Shown one piece after another: positions 1 through 16,486 of a DNA stretch of 62,500 nt. Positions within the stretch are counted from its first letter, which is position 1. Every line of letters begins with the position of its first letter. This stretch comes from Neocallimastix lanati (nom. inval.) (Eukaryota > Neocallimastigomycota > Neocallimastigomycetes > Neocallimastigales > Neocallimastigaceae): NCBI GenBank assembly GCA_016946835.1, contig JACVTC010000002.1, positions 3,567,501 to 3,630,000 of the forward strand, in the 5' to 3' direction. The position numbers and the translations under genes are program-made. The notes beneath the pieces are model-generated. The model was not told the DNA's origin. It saw nothing but the letters and a program-made list of their open reading frames with translations, and ran no database searches.

Positions 1-1009
1 CTTTACATTGTTTATGTTCTGGATCACGACGTAAACATTCTTTAACTTCTGATAACGAACTATCTATTTCTCCAATAGCCATATGCAATTCACCAATTTT
101 AACTAAAAGATCAGTATTATCTGGTTGAAGTTTAACTGCTCTAGAATAATCACCAATAGCCATTTCTGTTTCATTTATATTTAAGTAGGATTCGGCTCTT
201 AGTTTTCTAATTTCTAAACTTTGTGGACAACTCTGAATAACTTCTGAAAGATATTCAATAGCTTTTTGATAATTCTTTCTCTTAAATTCTGATCTTGCGT
301 TATTAAGAAAAACTTTTGATTGAACAATATCATGAATCTATTTAGTTTAATATAAATTATATAAATAAAGAAAGAAAAAAATTTTATTAATAGTTAAATT
401 CAATTATTTCATAACATAAAATATAAAATATATAATATGTAAATAATGAAAAAAAAAATAATAAATAAAAATAAATAAAAATAAAAATAACCTCAAATAA
501 ACAATTATAAAATAAATAAATAGAAAATTAATAATATTCTATAATAAATATAAAAAATTTTAAAAAAAATTTTTCTATAATCTATTTATTTTTAATGAAA
601 TAATACTTACAATATTATCTGATTCACTATCAGTTGGTTTTAATTGTTTGTAATATTCAAGATCATTTTTAGCCTTTTCAAATTCGGCTAATTGAAGATA
701 TAATTTACCTCTTTTAAGGTAAGCTTGTTCAAAATTTGGATTTATTTTAATAAGAGAAGTAAAATCCTCTATAGCATTTTCAGTTTTCCCTATATTAATA
801 TAGAGAATAGCACGTCTAACGTAAATTAAAAAATTATTTGGATCATGACTTAAAGCTTCAGAATAAACATTTAAAGCCTCACTTACATTTCCAGTACTAA
901 CTAAATGTTTAGCAGTGTTAAGATATTCTGTTGTTGTTTTGGCTTGAGCTTTGGCGAGTAAACCAAATGCAGTTAATGTTATTAATGATAATTTTGTAAA
1001 TATTTTCAT
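1..1009 (-). CDS. DNAJC3/p58IPK-like ER-lumenal TPR co-chaperone (5' part)
   Basis: Two exons are visible: 1009-611 and 337-1, joined by a GTAAGT donor (610/609) and a TAG acceptor, with phase kept. The gene runs off the window edge, so any C-terminal J domain cannot be seen. Residues 1-23 form a signal peptide (basic MKIFTK start, hydrophobic LSLITLTAFGLLA, cut after AQA). Back-to-back TPR units follow. The segment SEVKECLRRDPEHKQC near the edge closely resembles the corresponding stretch of animal DNAJC3, and the spacing of the first three TPRs also fits. DNAJC3 is an Hsp70/BiP co-chaperone in the ER lumen that holds unfolded clients and inhibits PERK-type kinases in animals; the fungal role is probably general ER folding. 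The start is the first ATG and gives the signal peptide. A different ER TPR protein is possible but less likely. Confidence 0.85.
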
Positions 1010-1452
1010 TTTTATTTTATTTCTTTGTTATTATTTTTATTATTAAATGGTATTTATTTATTTATTTATAAAATAATTTTTATATATTTATTTTTTCAGA
1101 GTTTATAGTATTTTTTCTATTCAATGGATTATGTAAAACTTTATAGAATAGCTATCTAATTATGTTGAATATCTAAATAAATATATATAATATATAAAAA
1201 AAAATTTTTTTTCAAAATATATATTAATAATTTATCACATTTTTTAATAAAAAATATTTTTATAATTAAAAAAAAAATAAACTAAATAATATTAACATTT
1301 TATTTTTATAAAATAAGGTTATAATAAATAATTTATTAGTATTTAATTACCTAAATAATTTTATAGTTTTCTCGTTTTTATTTTTATTAGAATATATACT
1401 AATTTGCTTTTTTAAATAATTATTTATATATTGTTTTATTGAAAGTAAATCG

Positions 1453-1488
<36 letters not shown>

Positions 1489-4114
1489 ATTAAAGGTTAT
1501 AAATAATAAAAATAATTGCTGAAAATTTTTGAAAAAATACTTTAATAAAATACTTTTTATTTTATATGTACTTTGGTTTTTTTATTTTTATTTTATTGGT
1601 TTATTTTTATTTTAAAGTTTTAATATGAATGTTATTTTTTTCTTTAAATATATATATTTTTATTATATTTTATTATTATTTAATATTTTTTTTTTAACTA
1701 TAACATATAATAATAAATATTTAATAAAAGTTAAAAAAACTTCTATATTTAAAAAAAATAAAACAGAACAAATTAAAAATAAAAGAAAAAGAAAAAAAAA
1801 AATAAAAGTAAGGAATTTAGTTATCCTTTTATATATAATTTTTTTTAAAAAAAAAAAAATATTAATAAAAAAAAAAATTTATATTTATATATACAATTAT
1901 TTAATTTATTATAAAAATTTTAATATTTTTATTAATATAAAAATCGAACAGAGATTATTTTATATAGTAAATAAATAGATAAATAAATAAATTATAATAA
2001 AATTAAATGAATAAATAAATTGTACTTGAATAATATGTAGTAAAAGTTTTAATAAAAATCTATCAAATAGCCTTTTTAATAATGAAAAAGTCGATTATTC
2101 AAATGATTCATATATTATTAATCCAAAATAAATATTAAAATTTTTATATTTATTATCAAAAATTGTTATTAAATAAATGAATTATTAAACTATAAATAAA
2201 TAAAAATATATCATAGAATATAAATATGTAGAAGAATATAAAAATTTTTCTTAATATACAAATGAATATAAAGAATATATTATATATTAAACAATTGTAT
2301 TTGCAATATATATTAATATATTATAATATATTTAGAGTATATTTTAATATAAGCTCTAATAAAAAAGATATAAATAGTAAATAAAAGAAGGATAAAGAAG
2401 GATTAAAAAATTTGTTTATTTACTTATTTTATTTTAAAAAATTTTCCATAGTAACATAATAAATATTATGTATTATATATAATATATGTAAATAATATAT
2501 TGTAATATATAGTATATTAAATGGAAGAAATATTTTTTTATTTTTTTTTCTAGCAAATTTTTTTTCTTATTTAATCTTTATTTTGTAATACATAATGTAC
2601 CAATGTAATGTAATGAATTTATATAGTAAAAATTCAAAAAAAAAATAATTCCACAATAATTAATGTTAAGAAGAAAAAAAAAATTAATAAAAGAGATAAA
2701 TGAAGTGTATAATTAATTATAAAAAAATGTTAAATAATATATACTAAATATTAGTTATATATATAATATAATTTTCCTTATTTTATTGTTATTTTTTTTT
2801 ATAAAGAAAAAATTCATAAATTTAAATATTAAAATAAAATATTTTAAAATGTTTAATACAACAAAATATGTATATTGATTAAAACAAGTAACTACTAATT
2901 AATTGTAATAAAGAGAATTTCTTCTTAATATTTAAATATATTTTTCAATTTGGAAAATAAAACTTTTTATAAACTATAAAAAAAATAAAAAATAAAACTC
3001 TATTACTAATAATTTATCTATATATTAATTCATTCATTAATTTATATAATAAAGCATATTTAATTGTTATTTATTTATACATTTATTTAATTTTTCATAG
3101 ATTATTATTTTTTCTTATAATAAAATTTTTTGTTCAATTTTTTGTATAATTAAAAAAATTTTATTTTATCTTTAAATGAACCTTCCTAAAATGTAATAAT
3201 TAATCACAAACTTAAAGTTTAAAAATTTTAAAGTAAATATTCCAAAATATTAAATATTAAATTCAATATATTAAATTTTTAATTTATATTTTTAACAAAT
3301 AAAATTTTGACATTTAATAATAACTTCAAATAATAAATAAATAAATGAATGTAACTTTAATTTATATTTAATTTTGAATTTTAATGTTTATAAATTACAT
3401 TACATTAATTCTAATACAATAATAATTTTTAATTATTTTCTAAATTTTAATGTATCAATGCTACAAATTACTTTATAAATAATAAATTATAATAAATAAT
3501 AATAATAAATGATGAATTATAGTAATAAGAAATAATAAATAAAAATAATAAATAAATAATAAATATTAAAATTTAAAATTTATTAAATCTTATGGTTATA
3601 TTATTACTCGCTCAATTATGATTGGTTACTAAATTGATGTTTGAGTGGAACTATTTGATTGGAAAGCTAATTGAATATAAAGTTAATTGAATATAAAGTT
3701 AATATAATATAAAATAAAACAAATAAATGAACTATTAATAAACAAATAAATAAGTAAATAAATAAGTAAATAAATAAGTAAATAAATAAGTAAATAAATA
3801 TACAATATAAAAAAGAACAATTAATAAAAAGAATTAACTTTATGTATGTATTTATTTATTATAATTATTATAATAAACTAATTATATTTATATTTTTAAT
3901 TATATTCAAAATTTTCTTATATTAAACTAAGGTCAGTTTTAATATTTGCCTTTAATTAAAGTAATTTCCTCTTGCCTTTTTCATAATTTTAATAATTTAA
4001 ATTTATCTTAAAATTAATAGTTAAATTATTTAAATAAATAAATAAAAATAAATAAATAAAATAAATAAATAAAATAAATAAATAAAAAAGAATATTTATT
4101 TAATTATCAAGATA
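1010..4114. other. A/T-rich intergenic region
   Basis: About 3.1 kb of nearly pure A/T sequence between the DNAJC3-like promoter side and the 4.1-kb relic. It holds a T31 run at about 1457-1487 and short AAAT/AAGT tetramer runs at 3740-3800 and 4030-4085. The 117-codon frame at 1625-1978 is only Ile/Lys/Tyr/Asn low complexity. I see no gene, RNA or conserved motif. Confidence 0.7.
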
Positions 4115-4582
4115 ATGGATTATTCTCCTGATATTGTGGATAAGGTTGCTAATAAATTAAGTCCCTATTCTCAGAAAATATCTATTGAAGCGCTAAAAAA
4201 CTTTGTTTCAGCAAAATCTTCTCTTAAAGATAAGTGTGAATTATTGCACTCGATTGATGTAGTTGTGAACGGTGAAGATGATTCTAGTTTCTCCATGTTG
4301 TCTTATGATTTCAATAGTGGATGGATCCATTCTGGTAACAATTTCGGATTACTTATTTTCACAGACTATTATGACAATTATGTTGCGCAGTTTTTTCTCG
4401 CAGCTATAGTTATTTTTAAACATAAGGTCATTAATAATCCATTATTAATTCAATATGCTCTTGAAAATTTACGATTGTCTATTGTCAATGGAAAAGTATG
4501 CATTTCCCAAATGTTAGGTGAAAGTAGTTCTGAAGTTCTCTCTGATGTCCTGTCCTTGACCGACGAGAAAGAAAATCAATAA
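4115..4582 (+). pseudogene. Unrecognised 155-aa ORF, start of a decayed coding island
   Basis: An open frame of 155 codons with balanced amino-acid use (MDYSPDIVDKVANKLSPYSQ at the start, ending LTDEKENQ). It is clearly richer in G/C and codon variety than the surrounding DNA. A short hydrophobic stretch, AQFFLAAIVIF, lies near residue 90. I do not recognise the family. It is followed at once by stop-ridden sequence of similar composition up to about 6.6 kb, so it is more likely the surviving first part of a dead gene or mobile element than an intact short gene. No intron signals were found that would extend it. It could still be a real lineage-specific small protein. Confidence 0.45.
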
Positions 4583-5283
4583 ATGCTCAATTGTTGTTAA
4601 AGTCGCATGTGTCGGTAGCCAACGTGTAGCGATTTTGTTTATTCTTTTTGGTGATTTGGCATAGGTTATCTTCTTGTAAATCACAAGATTTCTTAGGTGA
4701 TTTCTATTTTATAGTGACACTTATTTGTTTTTTTTTTTTTTTTTTTTTTTTTTTTCCAAGGAAAATTATATGGGATAAAATTTAATTAAAAGAGAACGTC
4801 ATGGTTACTATTTATGGTTAAGTCATCAACATGATGACAAGACAAGTTTTATCATAAAAAAGTATATTTTATGGGCATCACTCACACTGCTCAAATTCAA
4901 TTGGTTTTAACTATCTTTTTTAGGAGATTCAATAGTATTATGCTAATATAAGTCATTTTCTAAATTTGTTGAACATTATTCTGTTACAGAAAGAGCTCCA
5001 AAATATATTGAAATTTTTCTATAATAACCGAAGTGTAATGGAAAATATTTCTCATTTAGTACTGAATAAAAATGTTTTTTTTTTTTTTTTTTTTGTATTA
5101 TGAACCTGCTTTTTTACTAAATAAAGAGGTAAAAGAGCCGGTTAATTACTACTCAATCATGAGAATTATTGTGGCCTGAAATCACAAACTTTCAGAAATT
5201 TCAATTGTAAGGCGATAAGTTAACTCCTTATCTAGAAGTATTGAAAAATCTGTATTTATTAGAGAGGAGAAATACCGTAACTG

Positions 5284-5329
<46 letters not shown>

Positions 5330-5798
5330 AGGAGAAAAGTCGCAAGGATTTTGTATATATAATAAAGGATATCTTTATGAGGTTTTGGTTCAAATTTGTG
5401 TTTTCCGCTATATAAAAAGGGGAATATCGATAGATGAAATAAATAAACTGCTGTTTATTCCCGAACGAAAGTATTATAAAAAAAAAAAAAAAAAAAAAAG
5501 AAGAAGAAAAACCAGTTAACATAAATGTCTACGTTCAACTTTAAAAAAAAAAAAAAGTCTCGAAATCAAAGAATTTGGCGACATCATTATAATTTATGAT
5601 TTATTCTTAAAAAGGGGATTTAGCGATTATCTGAAGGAAATTTCCAGATATATTAAAGAATTAATGTTAATCATTGGTGTTAATATAGTTTGAAAGTTCA
5701 AGCAAACTAACATTTTTATTAATCTCCTCCAACTTCTTAAAATTTATTTGGATTACACAACTGTGTATTTTATAATTTAGAATTTAGAAAATATAAGG

Positions 5799-5834
<36 letters not shown>

Positions 5835-6600
5835 AATCTCTTATATAAAAACAACCTAATATCATCTTCATTCTCTCTAAAATTGGAAGTTTAGAATATA
5901 CCAAAAGGCTATCGTAGTACAGTATTTTTATAATTTATAAAATATAAATTTACATAACCACAAAAAATTCTACAAAATAGGTGATTTGTTATTTACTTTT
6001 AATCATGCTAAAATTTGGCCGTATTGCTGTATATTGAATAAAAAATGACAGGGAAGAATAGCATATCCAAACTCTACGATATCAGATACTTCTCCCTCCA
6101 TTATTGATCCAGTGGAGTTGCTACTAGAGATGTTACAAAGATTACAACAGCAGAATTAGGACAAGTTTTTAAATGGTAAAATGCACTAACGCGATTTACG
6201 TTTATCTATAAACATTGAATCTTTGCTACTATTAAATAAATAGTAGCATTGAAATGTTGTTAATGCTATTGAGATGCCATGACTGAAAAGAAAGTAACGA
6301 AAAAAAAAAAAAAAAATTAGACAGCTATGTTAGCTATTGATTCAGAAGTCACTATTATGGTGAAAAGAGAAGGAATTATTAGTACGGTTTTTTTACAAAA
6401 GAGCAATCAATGAATACATGGAAAGAGTAAGAACTAAAGATATATCAATGGTGTAAAAAAAAAAAAAAAAAAAAAAAAGCAACTTATAAGTGGTAAATCG
6501 TCTAACTAAAAAGTACTCTCAACTTCCCAGATATTTCTGTAGATATTTGATCTACAGAAATTAGGTTTTATGATGCCCTTTTATATTCAAAAAAAAAAAA
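4583..6600 (+). pseudogene. Decayed coding-like island riddled with homopolymers
   Basis: Composition is unlike the flanks, with many C/G-containing codons. All frames are broken, yet short stretches read like protein: around 5560-5690 (LFLKRGFSDYLKEISRYIKE), around 5340-5480 (VFRYIKRGISIDEINKLLF) and around 6050-6160. A or T homopolymers of about 14 to 43 bases interrupt it every few hundred bases (4723-4755, 5072-5094, 5284-5326, 5479-5498, 5803-5830, 6301-6317, 6455-6478). It ends sharply at about 6600, where pure A/T DNA resumes. This looks like a relic of an element or transferred gene; the family is unknown and the strand is inferred from the 4115-4582 ORF. Confidence 0.5.
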
Positions 6601-9162
<2,562 letters not shown>

Positions 9163-12100
9163 TTATTCTTCACTTCTTAAAAGATAATGTTTTTTTTCAA
9201 GAGATTTTCTTTTAAATACATTATTTAAAAAAGAATCTCTCTTTCTTGGTTTATCTTCTCTACGTGGTGAAGAAGATAATACTGGTGGTACTTCTCTATT
9301 ATTTTCTTCTTCTCCTTCACTGTCATTCGTAGTATCACTGGGATAAAGTCTACTTAGAATATTTCTATTTTTTTCATCAAAACGTTCACTTTCATCATAT
9401 AATTCATCATATTCACTACTCTTATTAAATTGCTCCTTAATACTATTGGTAATAATATGATCATAAGAATTAGCTGGAGAAACATCTTCAAATAATGCAT
9501 TTGGTGTATCTAATATTTCCATTGATGGTTTCATGGTAACAGGTTGTTTGGCCATTGCAATAACTTTTTCTTTTTCTATTTCATATTCTCTTTCTCTTTG
9601 TTGAATTGCATTTTCTAATTTAACTTGCTTTGTGGCTGATTTAATACTATAACTCTTTTTTAATTCTTCTGAATCATTAATAGTATTTATGTTGGAGGTT
9701 TGAACAATATTACTGGCATAGTTTTCAATTTCAATATCACTATCTTCTACTTCTGAAGTAGAAGAAGTAGAAGAAATAGAAAGTGAATCAGATGAAGAAC
9801 TTGAGGATAAAGAAGATGGATCTTCGGATTTTATAATTTCTACTACTGTGTTATTATTATTACTTTGAATTTCTATTCCATCTGTTGTTGTTATTTTTTC
9901 TAATTTATTATTATTATAATTATTACTTTCTATTTTAATATTATCTTGATCATGATCCTGATCATCATCAAGGAATTGAGATTGTGGTATTGGTAATGGT
10001 AATGGTTGTGGTTGAGGTTGTGGTTGAGGTTGTGGTTGTGGTTGTGATTTTGTTTGTTGTTGTTGTTGAACTTCCATATATATTTGTTGTAATTGTTGTT
10101 GTTTTTGAAGATGAGGTTTATTACTGAGACTATCTTTTCTTTTACTAAATATTATTTTTTCACCACCATTTACATTGTTACTATTTGCACGACTACGACT
10201 ATGATTAACAATGGAATTATTTTCATTTGTTGTAGTAGCATTAGAAGTAGAATTAGAGGAAATGGCAATAATATTATTTATTTTATTATTTTCATTATTA
10301 ATAACGATTGATGGAGTAACAGCTATTGTAGTTGTAGTAGAAGAATTTTTATTATAATATTTATTATTACCGTTAATATTATTCATATCAAAGAATTCAT
10401 GATTACTAAAATAACCTTTCTTCACTTCATCTTTCTTAATTGGATTGGTATTATTAGTATTGTTGGTATTGTTTCTTTTAATATTATTCTTTTCATTTTC
10501 TTCATTTTCCGATTTTGGTTCTTCATGTAATTCCTTTTTAGGTATATGTTCAAGTACTGGTTTTGGTGAATTATGTGATATTGGAGTCATAGCCATCATT
10601 TCATTTCTATTTTCTGAAACGTACTGATGAACTGAGCCATCAGCAGAATCTTTAACACATCCTGTGAGTTCATAAAGCCAGGATTCATAACTACCATAAT
10701 TATACATAGATCCAAATAATTTTTCTTGAGCAATGGTAGTCCATTCATCACCACCATAACTATGTCCTGGATAGACAACTACATCATCATCAAAACGTCC
10801 GAGAACATTCATTAATGAATTATACATATCTTCTGGAGATGATTCTGGGAAATCAATTCTACCACAAGTACCAATTAATAGGGTATCTCCTGAGAATATA
10901 CGTTCTTCATTCACAAGAATACACATAGAACCTTCTGTATGTCCAGGTGTAAAAATGAATTGAATACGGAAATCATCAATTTTTGATGTTGGCTTAACTA
11001 GACCATTAGAACTATAATCCTTTTTATCAATATTAATCATAGAGATGGTAGAAATGGTATCATTTATTTTACCATATTTACTATTAATATCATTAAATGG
11101 AATACTTTTACTATCTTCAATAGATTTACTTCTATTTTTAGGACGTTCAAGGGTGGAGGTCCATGGAGCACCACGATTACTATTATTTGGATTAATAGTA
11201 AATTTACCTTTTCCATCAAGATTATTATTTCCATCTTGTTCAGCGAAGAATTTTAAGGAATTTTCACCATCATAATATATATTACTAATATTTCCTATAT
11301 TACAATTTTCAATGACACTAGCCTCACTTATTGCATTATTGAAATCACTTTCAGCATCATTAAGATTATAATTAGAATAAACTTCTGTTGTATTATCATC
11401 TGGTATTGATAAAATAGCATCCTCATTTAAGTTACTTAAATTTTTATTTTTATAGTCACTGACTGGACGACCTTTAACTGACGTAAACATTTTACTATTT
11501 TTAAAATTTACAGATTCTAAATTTGTGGAAGCTCTATCAATGATTGGGCTTACCACAAAATTATCAATAGCGTCATCATCTGAAAGTAATTCATTTCTTA
11601 TTTCTTGATTATGATTGTCTTTTTCATTTGTTTCAGAAATTTTCGACGGAATAACAAGCTTTTCTGGAGTTTTAACTTCAACGCGTTTCTTGCTATTATA
11701 ACCCTTTTTATTAAGATTAACAATATCATCTAATGTTAAAATTTCTCTATCTTTAATTGGAATAAATCTTTTTCTATTAAATTCTGGATTTTGTTTCATA
11801 CAATAATCAATATCTTTTGGTCCAATAAAGAATGGAATATTTGGATAAATTTTGGATAATTTTACTATTCCCTCAACTCTAACCATATATTTATTATATG
11901 GTGGTGGTGGAATACCACCTATTTTATTATTTAATATATTAAATATTATTTTATTAAAATATTCATTTAATATATCAACAAATTAATAAAATAAATATAA
12001 ATATATATACAAATGGAAATCATAGAATTAATAATATGAAAATATATATATATATTATATTATATAATAATAAATAAAAAAAATAATTGAAAAATAAAAA

Positions 12101-13855
12101 AATACCAGTATGATCAACATGGAAGTGAGTATAGATAGCTCCAATAACTTTTAATTTTTCTTTATTAACAATTTCTAAAATACCATCAATATCCCAACAC
12201 TATTATATAAATATTAATTAAAAATTAATTTCATGATTTATTATTATTATATATTATTTTAATAATTAAATATTTTTATTTTATATTATAAGAAAATAAA
12301 GAAAATAATAATATGACTAATGTTTTATAATATTTATAATTAATTTTTAGAGTATATAATATAAAAACTTACAGCATCAATTAAAACACACTGTTTTGAT
12401 TTTATATCAGCCAAAATATAAACGTAATTTTGCATTTGCAAAGCATAACTAAATAAGATATATTGTATTGGTTTGAATATCGATTTTTTAACACAAATAT
12501 CATAACCTGGAACTAATTGATAAACCTTAATACCGAGTTCTTCATTTCTTAATAAAATTTCAATTGTAGAAATTGCATTTAAAATTTTTTCACTTGATGG
12601 ATTCTATATTATTAATAAAATATATAAAAATTTATTTTTTATAATAATTAATAAAATTATAAATATTAAATAATAAATATAAAAAAAAACAATAATAATA
12701 AAACAAAACAAAGCTTACAAATTTTAATGCTTGATGATAGTAATCAAGAGATTCAAGATATTTTTTCATACCTTTTAAAGCTTCAGCTTTACGGTAATAA
12801 CCCTTTAAATTTTAAAATATTTATATTTTTAAAAGTATTAATATCATTTTTATTATTATCATTATTTATTTATTTATTTTTTAATTACTATATATATATA
12901 TAAAGGAATTATTCATTTCTTTGTTCTATTTATATATATTTTTAAAAAATACCTTTATCCAATTTGGTCTTATTTCAATAATATGTTCAGCATCCGCATT
13001 AGCATTCTTAAAATTCTTTAAACGAATAAAAGAAGCACTTCTATTGGCTAAAAGAGTAGTATAAAGAATCATCACATCAGATGATTTTATCTTTGGATGA
13101 GGAGTGTATACAGATTGATGGTTTAATTTACTACTTCTATGTTTGCTTTTTGGTTTACGACGTAATTCAGCACTTTGGGATGAAGAAGGTATTTGATATT
13201 GACTTTCTAAATGATTAATAAAATCAGTTTTCGGGTTAATATCAGGGGACTTTGGTGAAGATGAATTGAAAGAAGCATCCACACGATTTTCATCTAAAAA
13301 TTTTTCCATGGCATTACTATATTCGTCATCACTTCTCTTTTTTAAGATATGATAAGATGAATTTTCAGATACTGGAAATTGTTTACCACTTATACTATTT
13401 TTATTACTTGGCATAACATTGATATTCGAACTTGTAGCTAATGGAGATGAAATATGAGATGGAATAGAGGCCATAGAATTATGTAATCCAGTACTATTTT
13501 TTTTCAAAAAACCATTTTTATCAATTTCATTTAAAGAAGAACCCACAACAACATTTGAAAGATCAAAACTATCACCTAAATTATTTTTCGAATTATTAAT
13601 ACCATTGAGGTTCTTTTCTTTGGAAAAAGAAGCTAAAGCTTTAGTATAACAGTGAACCGCTTGTTCAAATTTGTAGGCTTTATAATGACGATTACCATTA
13701 TTTTTAAGATTAATTAAATTATTAAAATTATTGGTGTGACATGTTAAGATATAATCTTCAGTTACATAATTTGGTATAGATAAAAAACTACCACCACGTT
13801 TTGAATAGTCATCATCCCTATTTTTTGTACATTTTAATGAAAAGCATAAATCCAT
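9163..13855 (-). CDS. TPR plus metallo-beta-lactamase fold hydrolase (glyoxalase II/ETHE1-like)
   Basis: Five exons: 13855-12953, 12802-12719, 12603-12373, 12199-12106, 11918-9163. All phases agree, giving 1355 aa. Residues about 47-345 form a TPR region (GNRHYKAYKFEQAVHCYTKA, then ANRSASFIRLKNF and GYYRKAEALKGMKKYLES), split by an approximately 150-residue disordered loop. The hydrolase follows: YTHFHVDHTGG with the HxHxDH metal motif at 431-436, PGHTEGS at about 762-768, FSGDTLLIGTCGRIDFP, and a final metal-ligand His in VVYPGHSYGG. The GCGR-DF stretch resembles persulfide dioxygenase (ETHE1), while the general plan fits glyoxalase II. About 240 low-complexity residues lie between the HxHxDH half and the PGH half. 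The last roughly 450 residues are Asn/Gln/Ser/Pro-rich disorder. No signal peptide, so probably cytosolic. The substrate is unknown. Confidence 0.88.
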
Positions 13856-14113
13856 TGTGATATTATTATGTTTAAAAAATTTATTGTTTCTTTATTTTTA
13901 TATTAATTTATTTATTTTTTTTTTTAGTTATAAATTTATTACAACTAGTATTTATTTCTTTTTTGTTATTTTTGAAGTGATTAAATTTTTGTATATCTTT
14001 TTTCTTTCAATAATAAAAAAAAGATATATATAACTATTTATTTATATATATTTTTATTGTACTATTTTTTATTGATTTTATTCTTTGAATTTTTTTATTC
14101 TTTATGTTATTTT

Positions 14114-14221
14114 GAATTTACAAAGTGTTTGCTTTTCTTTTATGAAATTGAATTTACAAATTGTTTGCTTTTCTTTTATGAAATTGAATTTACAAATTGT
14201 TTGTTTTTCTTTTATAAAAAA
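14114..14221. repeat. 36-bp tandem repeat, three copies
   Basis: Units starting GAATTTACAAA at 14114, 14150 and 14186, period exactly 36. The second and third differ by a few bases. Because 36 is a multiple of 3, the frame across it stays open, which creates a spurious 60-codon ORF. Confidence 0.9.
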
Positions 14222-14397
14222 AAAAAAGTGAAAATCTAAAATTATTATCAAAATATATTAAATTATATTTATTAATAAAATTTATATTTAAGCTTGTTTG
14301 TTTTTCTTTTATAAAAAAAAAAAAAAAAAAGTGAAAATCTAAAATTATAATCAAAATAAATAAAATTATATTTATTAATAAATTTTAAATTTAAACT
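14196..14397. repeat. Direct duplication of about 100 bp
   Basis: The segment from TTGTTTGTTTTTCTTTTATA through the following GTGAAAATCTAAAATTAT block (14196-14293) is repeated at 14294-14397 with a longer A run and a few substitutions. It is adjacent to the 36-bp repeat, suggesting local slippage or unequal exchange. Confidence 0.8.
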
Positions 14398-16486
14398 TTA
14401 ATATTTCTATTTACTATTATTACCAAATATTATTTAAAATGTTTCTGTACCTTTTTACACAGACTTTTTTCAAAACAATTCTCAATAATAAAATATATAA
14501 TAATATATTTTTTTTTCTTTTTCTTTTTCTTTTATGGATTTTGTTTTTATTTTATTATATTTATTATATTTTCTTTTATATCCTTTCTGTATTTCTATAT
14601 TTATAAATTAATTATATTTAATTTACTATTAGAATTTTTTATTGAAAATTTGGCTTCTAATTTTATACTATATTTATTTATTTATTTATTTATTTTTTAC
14701 CTTTTTTGAATACCTATTAATTTATATATATATTTTATCCTTTTATAATATTCTAAAGTACTAAATTAATTGTAAAGTTAATTTTGAATTTATTTAGATT
14801 TTTATTTAATAAATAATCAAAGTTTAATTGATTTAAATAGATTTCATTTATATTTAAATAATTATATTATTTACAATATATATAATGATAATAATATATT
14901 TATTAAAAAAATATGTGATTGTTGATTATTGATGTAATAAATGTCTATATAATATATTAAAATTTTTTCTTTAAAATATATAAATATTTGATAATATTTT
15001 TTAAAAAAAAAAATTAATATCAATTATTGATTTATAAACTTTTGTTATTGATTTTCTTATAATATTTATTTATTAATATTAATGATTTTTGATTTTAAAT
15101 TTTGAAATCTGAAATTACAATTAATTTTTTATTGAATGAAAAAACAAAAATAAAAAAAAGGAAAAGAAAAAAAGAAAAAAAAATATTTGTTTATAATTTT
15201 ATTTATAAAAAAAAGTGATAAATAAAAAGTGAAAAATGGTATTATAATAATATTAAATATATATTAAGTAGTTTATTAAAATAAATATTTCATAAACAAA
15301 ACGTAACAGAAAAAATTATTATGAGGGAATATTTAACAAATTTAACATATAATAATTATACTTTTATTAAAAATTAATTAATAATAATAAATGCATGGTA
15401 TGTTATTTTATATAAAAAAAAAAAAAAGCAAGAAAGTAATCTGTATTTCTTTCTCTTCTTTTATATATAAATATATATATAATATTATATAAATAAAACA
15501 GATTTTATTTATATAAATGATTTCAGCAATTTATTATTATTATTTATTTACTTTTTTTTTTAAAAAAAAAAAAAGAAAAAAAATTAATAATAAAAATCCT
15601 ATATAAAAAATTTTTTTGAAAAAAAAAAAAAAAAAAAAAAAAACATAATAAAAGGGAATATCATAAAGTTTAAAATATATTATTTTTTACTATTTTAATA
15701 ATGATTAATATAATTTTTATATTAATTATTATCCTATAAATAATTTATTATAAATGTTTATTATTAGCTCTTATAGAAGCAACTCTTAAATAATAGTTAA
15801 ATTTAAAAAATAAAATATAAATGGATAAATAATTATATATTTAAATAAATTAGTATTATTTTGATATAATGGGTTATAGTTAATTTTTTAATTATATTAA
15901 TAATATTTATTATTAATAATACAATTCAGTTACAATTAATGTAGGACAAAAATAAATAAAATATATAAAATAATAAAAAAATTTTTTTTTTTATTAGACA
16001 TTTTAATATAATATAATAAAAGCTTTAAATAATAATAAATTAAATAAAAATAATTATATATAATATTATATTATATTATATAATATTATATTTAATAAAT
16101 ACAAAATAATAATTTATTAATAATTAAAAGTAAATAAAATATATTATTAAATAATAAATAATAATAAATAATAATAATTATTTTTCATTTTATATTTAAT
16201 TAATTATAAAAACTTTTAATTATTAATTATATATTTATAATCTTTCTAATATATATGAATATATAATGTTTCATATATTAATAAATCATTGAAATTTTTA
16301 TTAAAACTTAATTCGATGAAACTTTATTAAATATTATTTTAACATTGAACAAACTGTTTTTTTCATAGATGTGGAATAGAAAAAACATTTCACAAATTTG
16401 GTACTTCTATAATCCATATTAATCCATGTTTTTTTTTCTATTTTTTTTTACTTTGTTATTTAAACAAAAAATAATCTAAACAAAAT

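Larger units (their letters stand above)
13856..16486. other. A/T-rich intergenic region
   Basis: Upstream side of the TPR-MBL gene. Apart from short tandem and direct repeats near 14.1-14.4 kb and homopolymers (for example A at about 15618-15642), it is featureless A/T sequence with no supportable gene. Confidence 0.65.

Noticed and set aside
1625-1978. 117-codon ORF in the first intergenic region
   Set aside because: Pure Ile/Lys/Tyr/Asn/Phe low complexity expected from A/T-rich DNA; no domain or intron context.
10093-11275. Plus-strand ORFs opposite the TPR-MBL gene
   Set aside because: Antisense shadows of the 9163-11918 exon, whose hydrolase motifs establish the minus strand.
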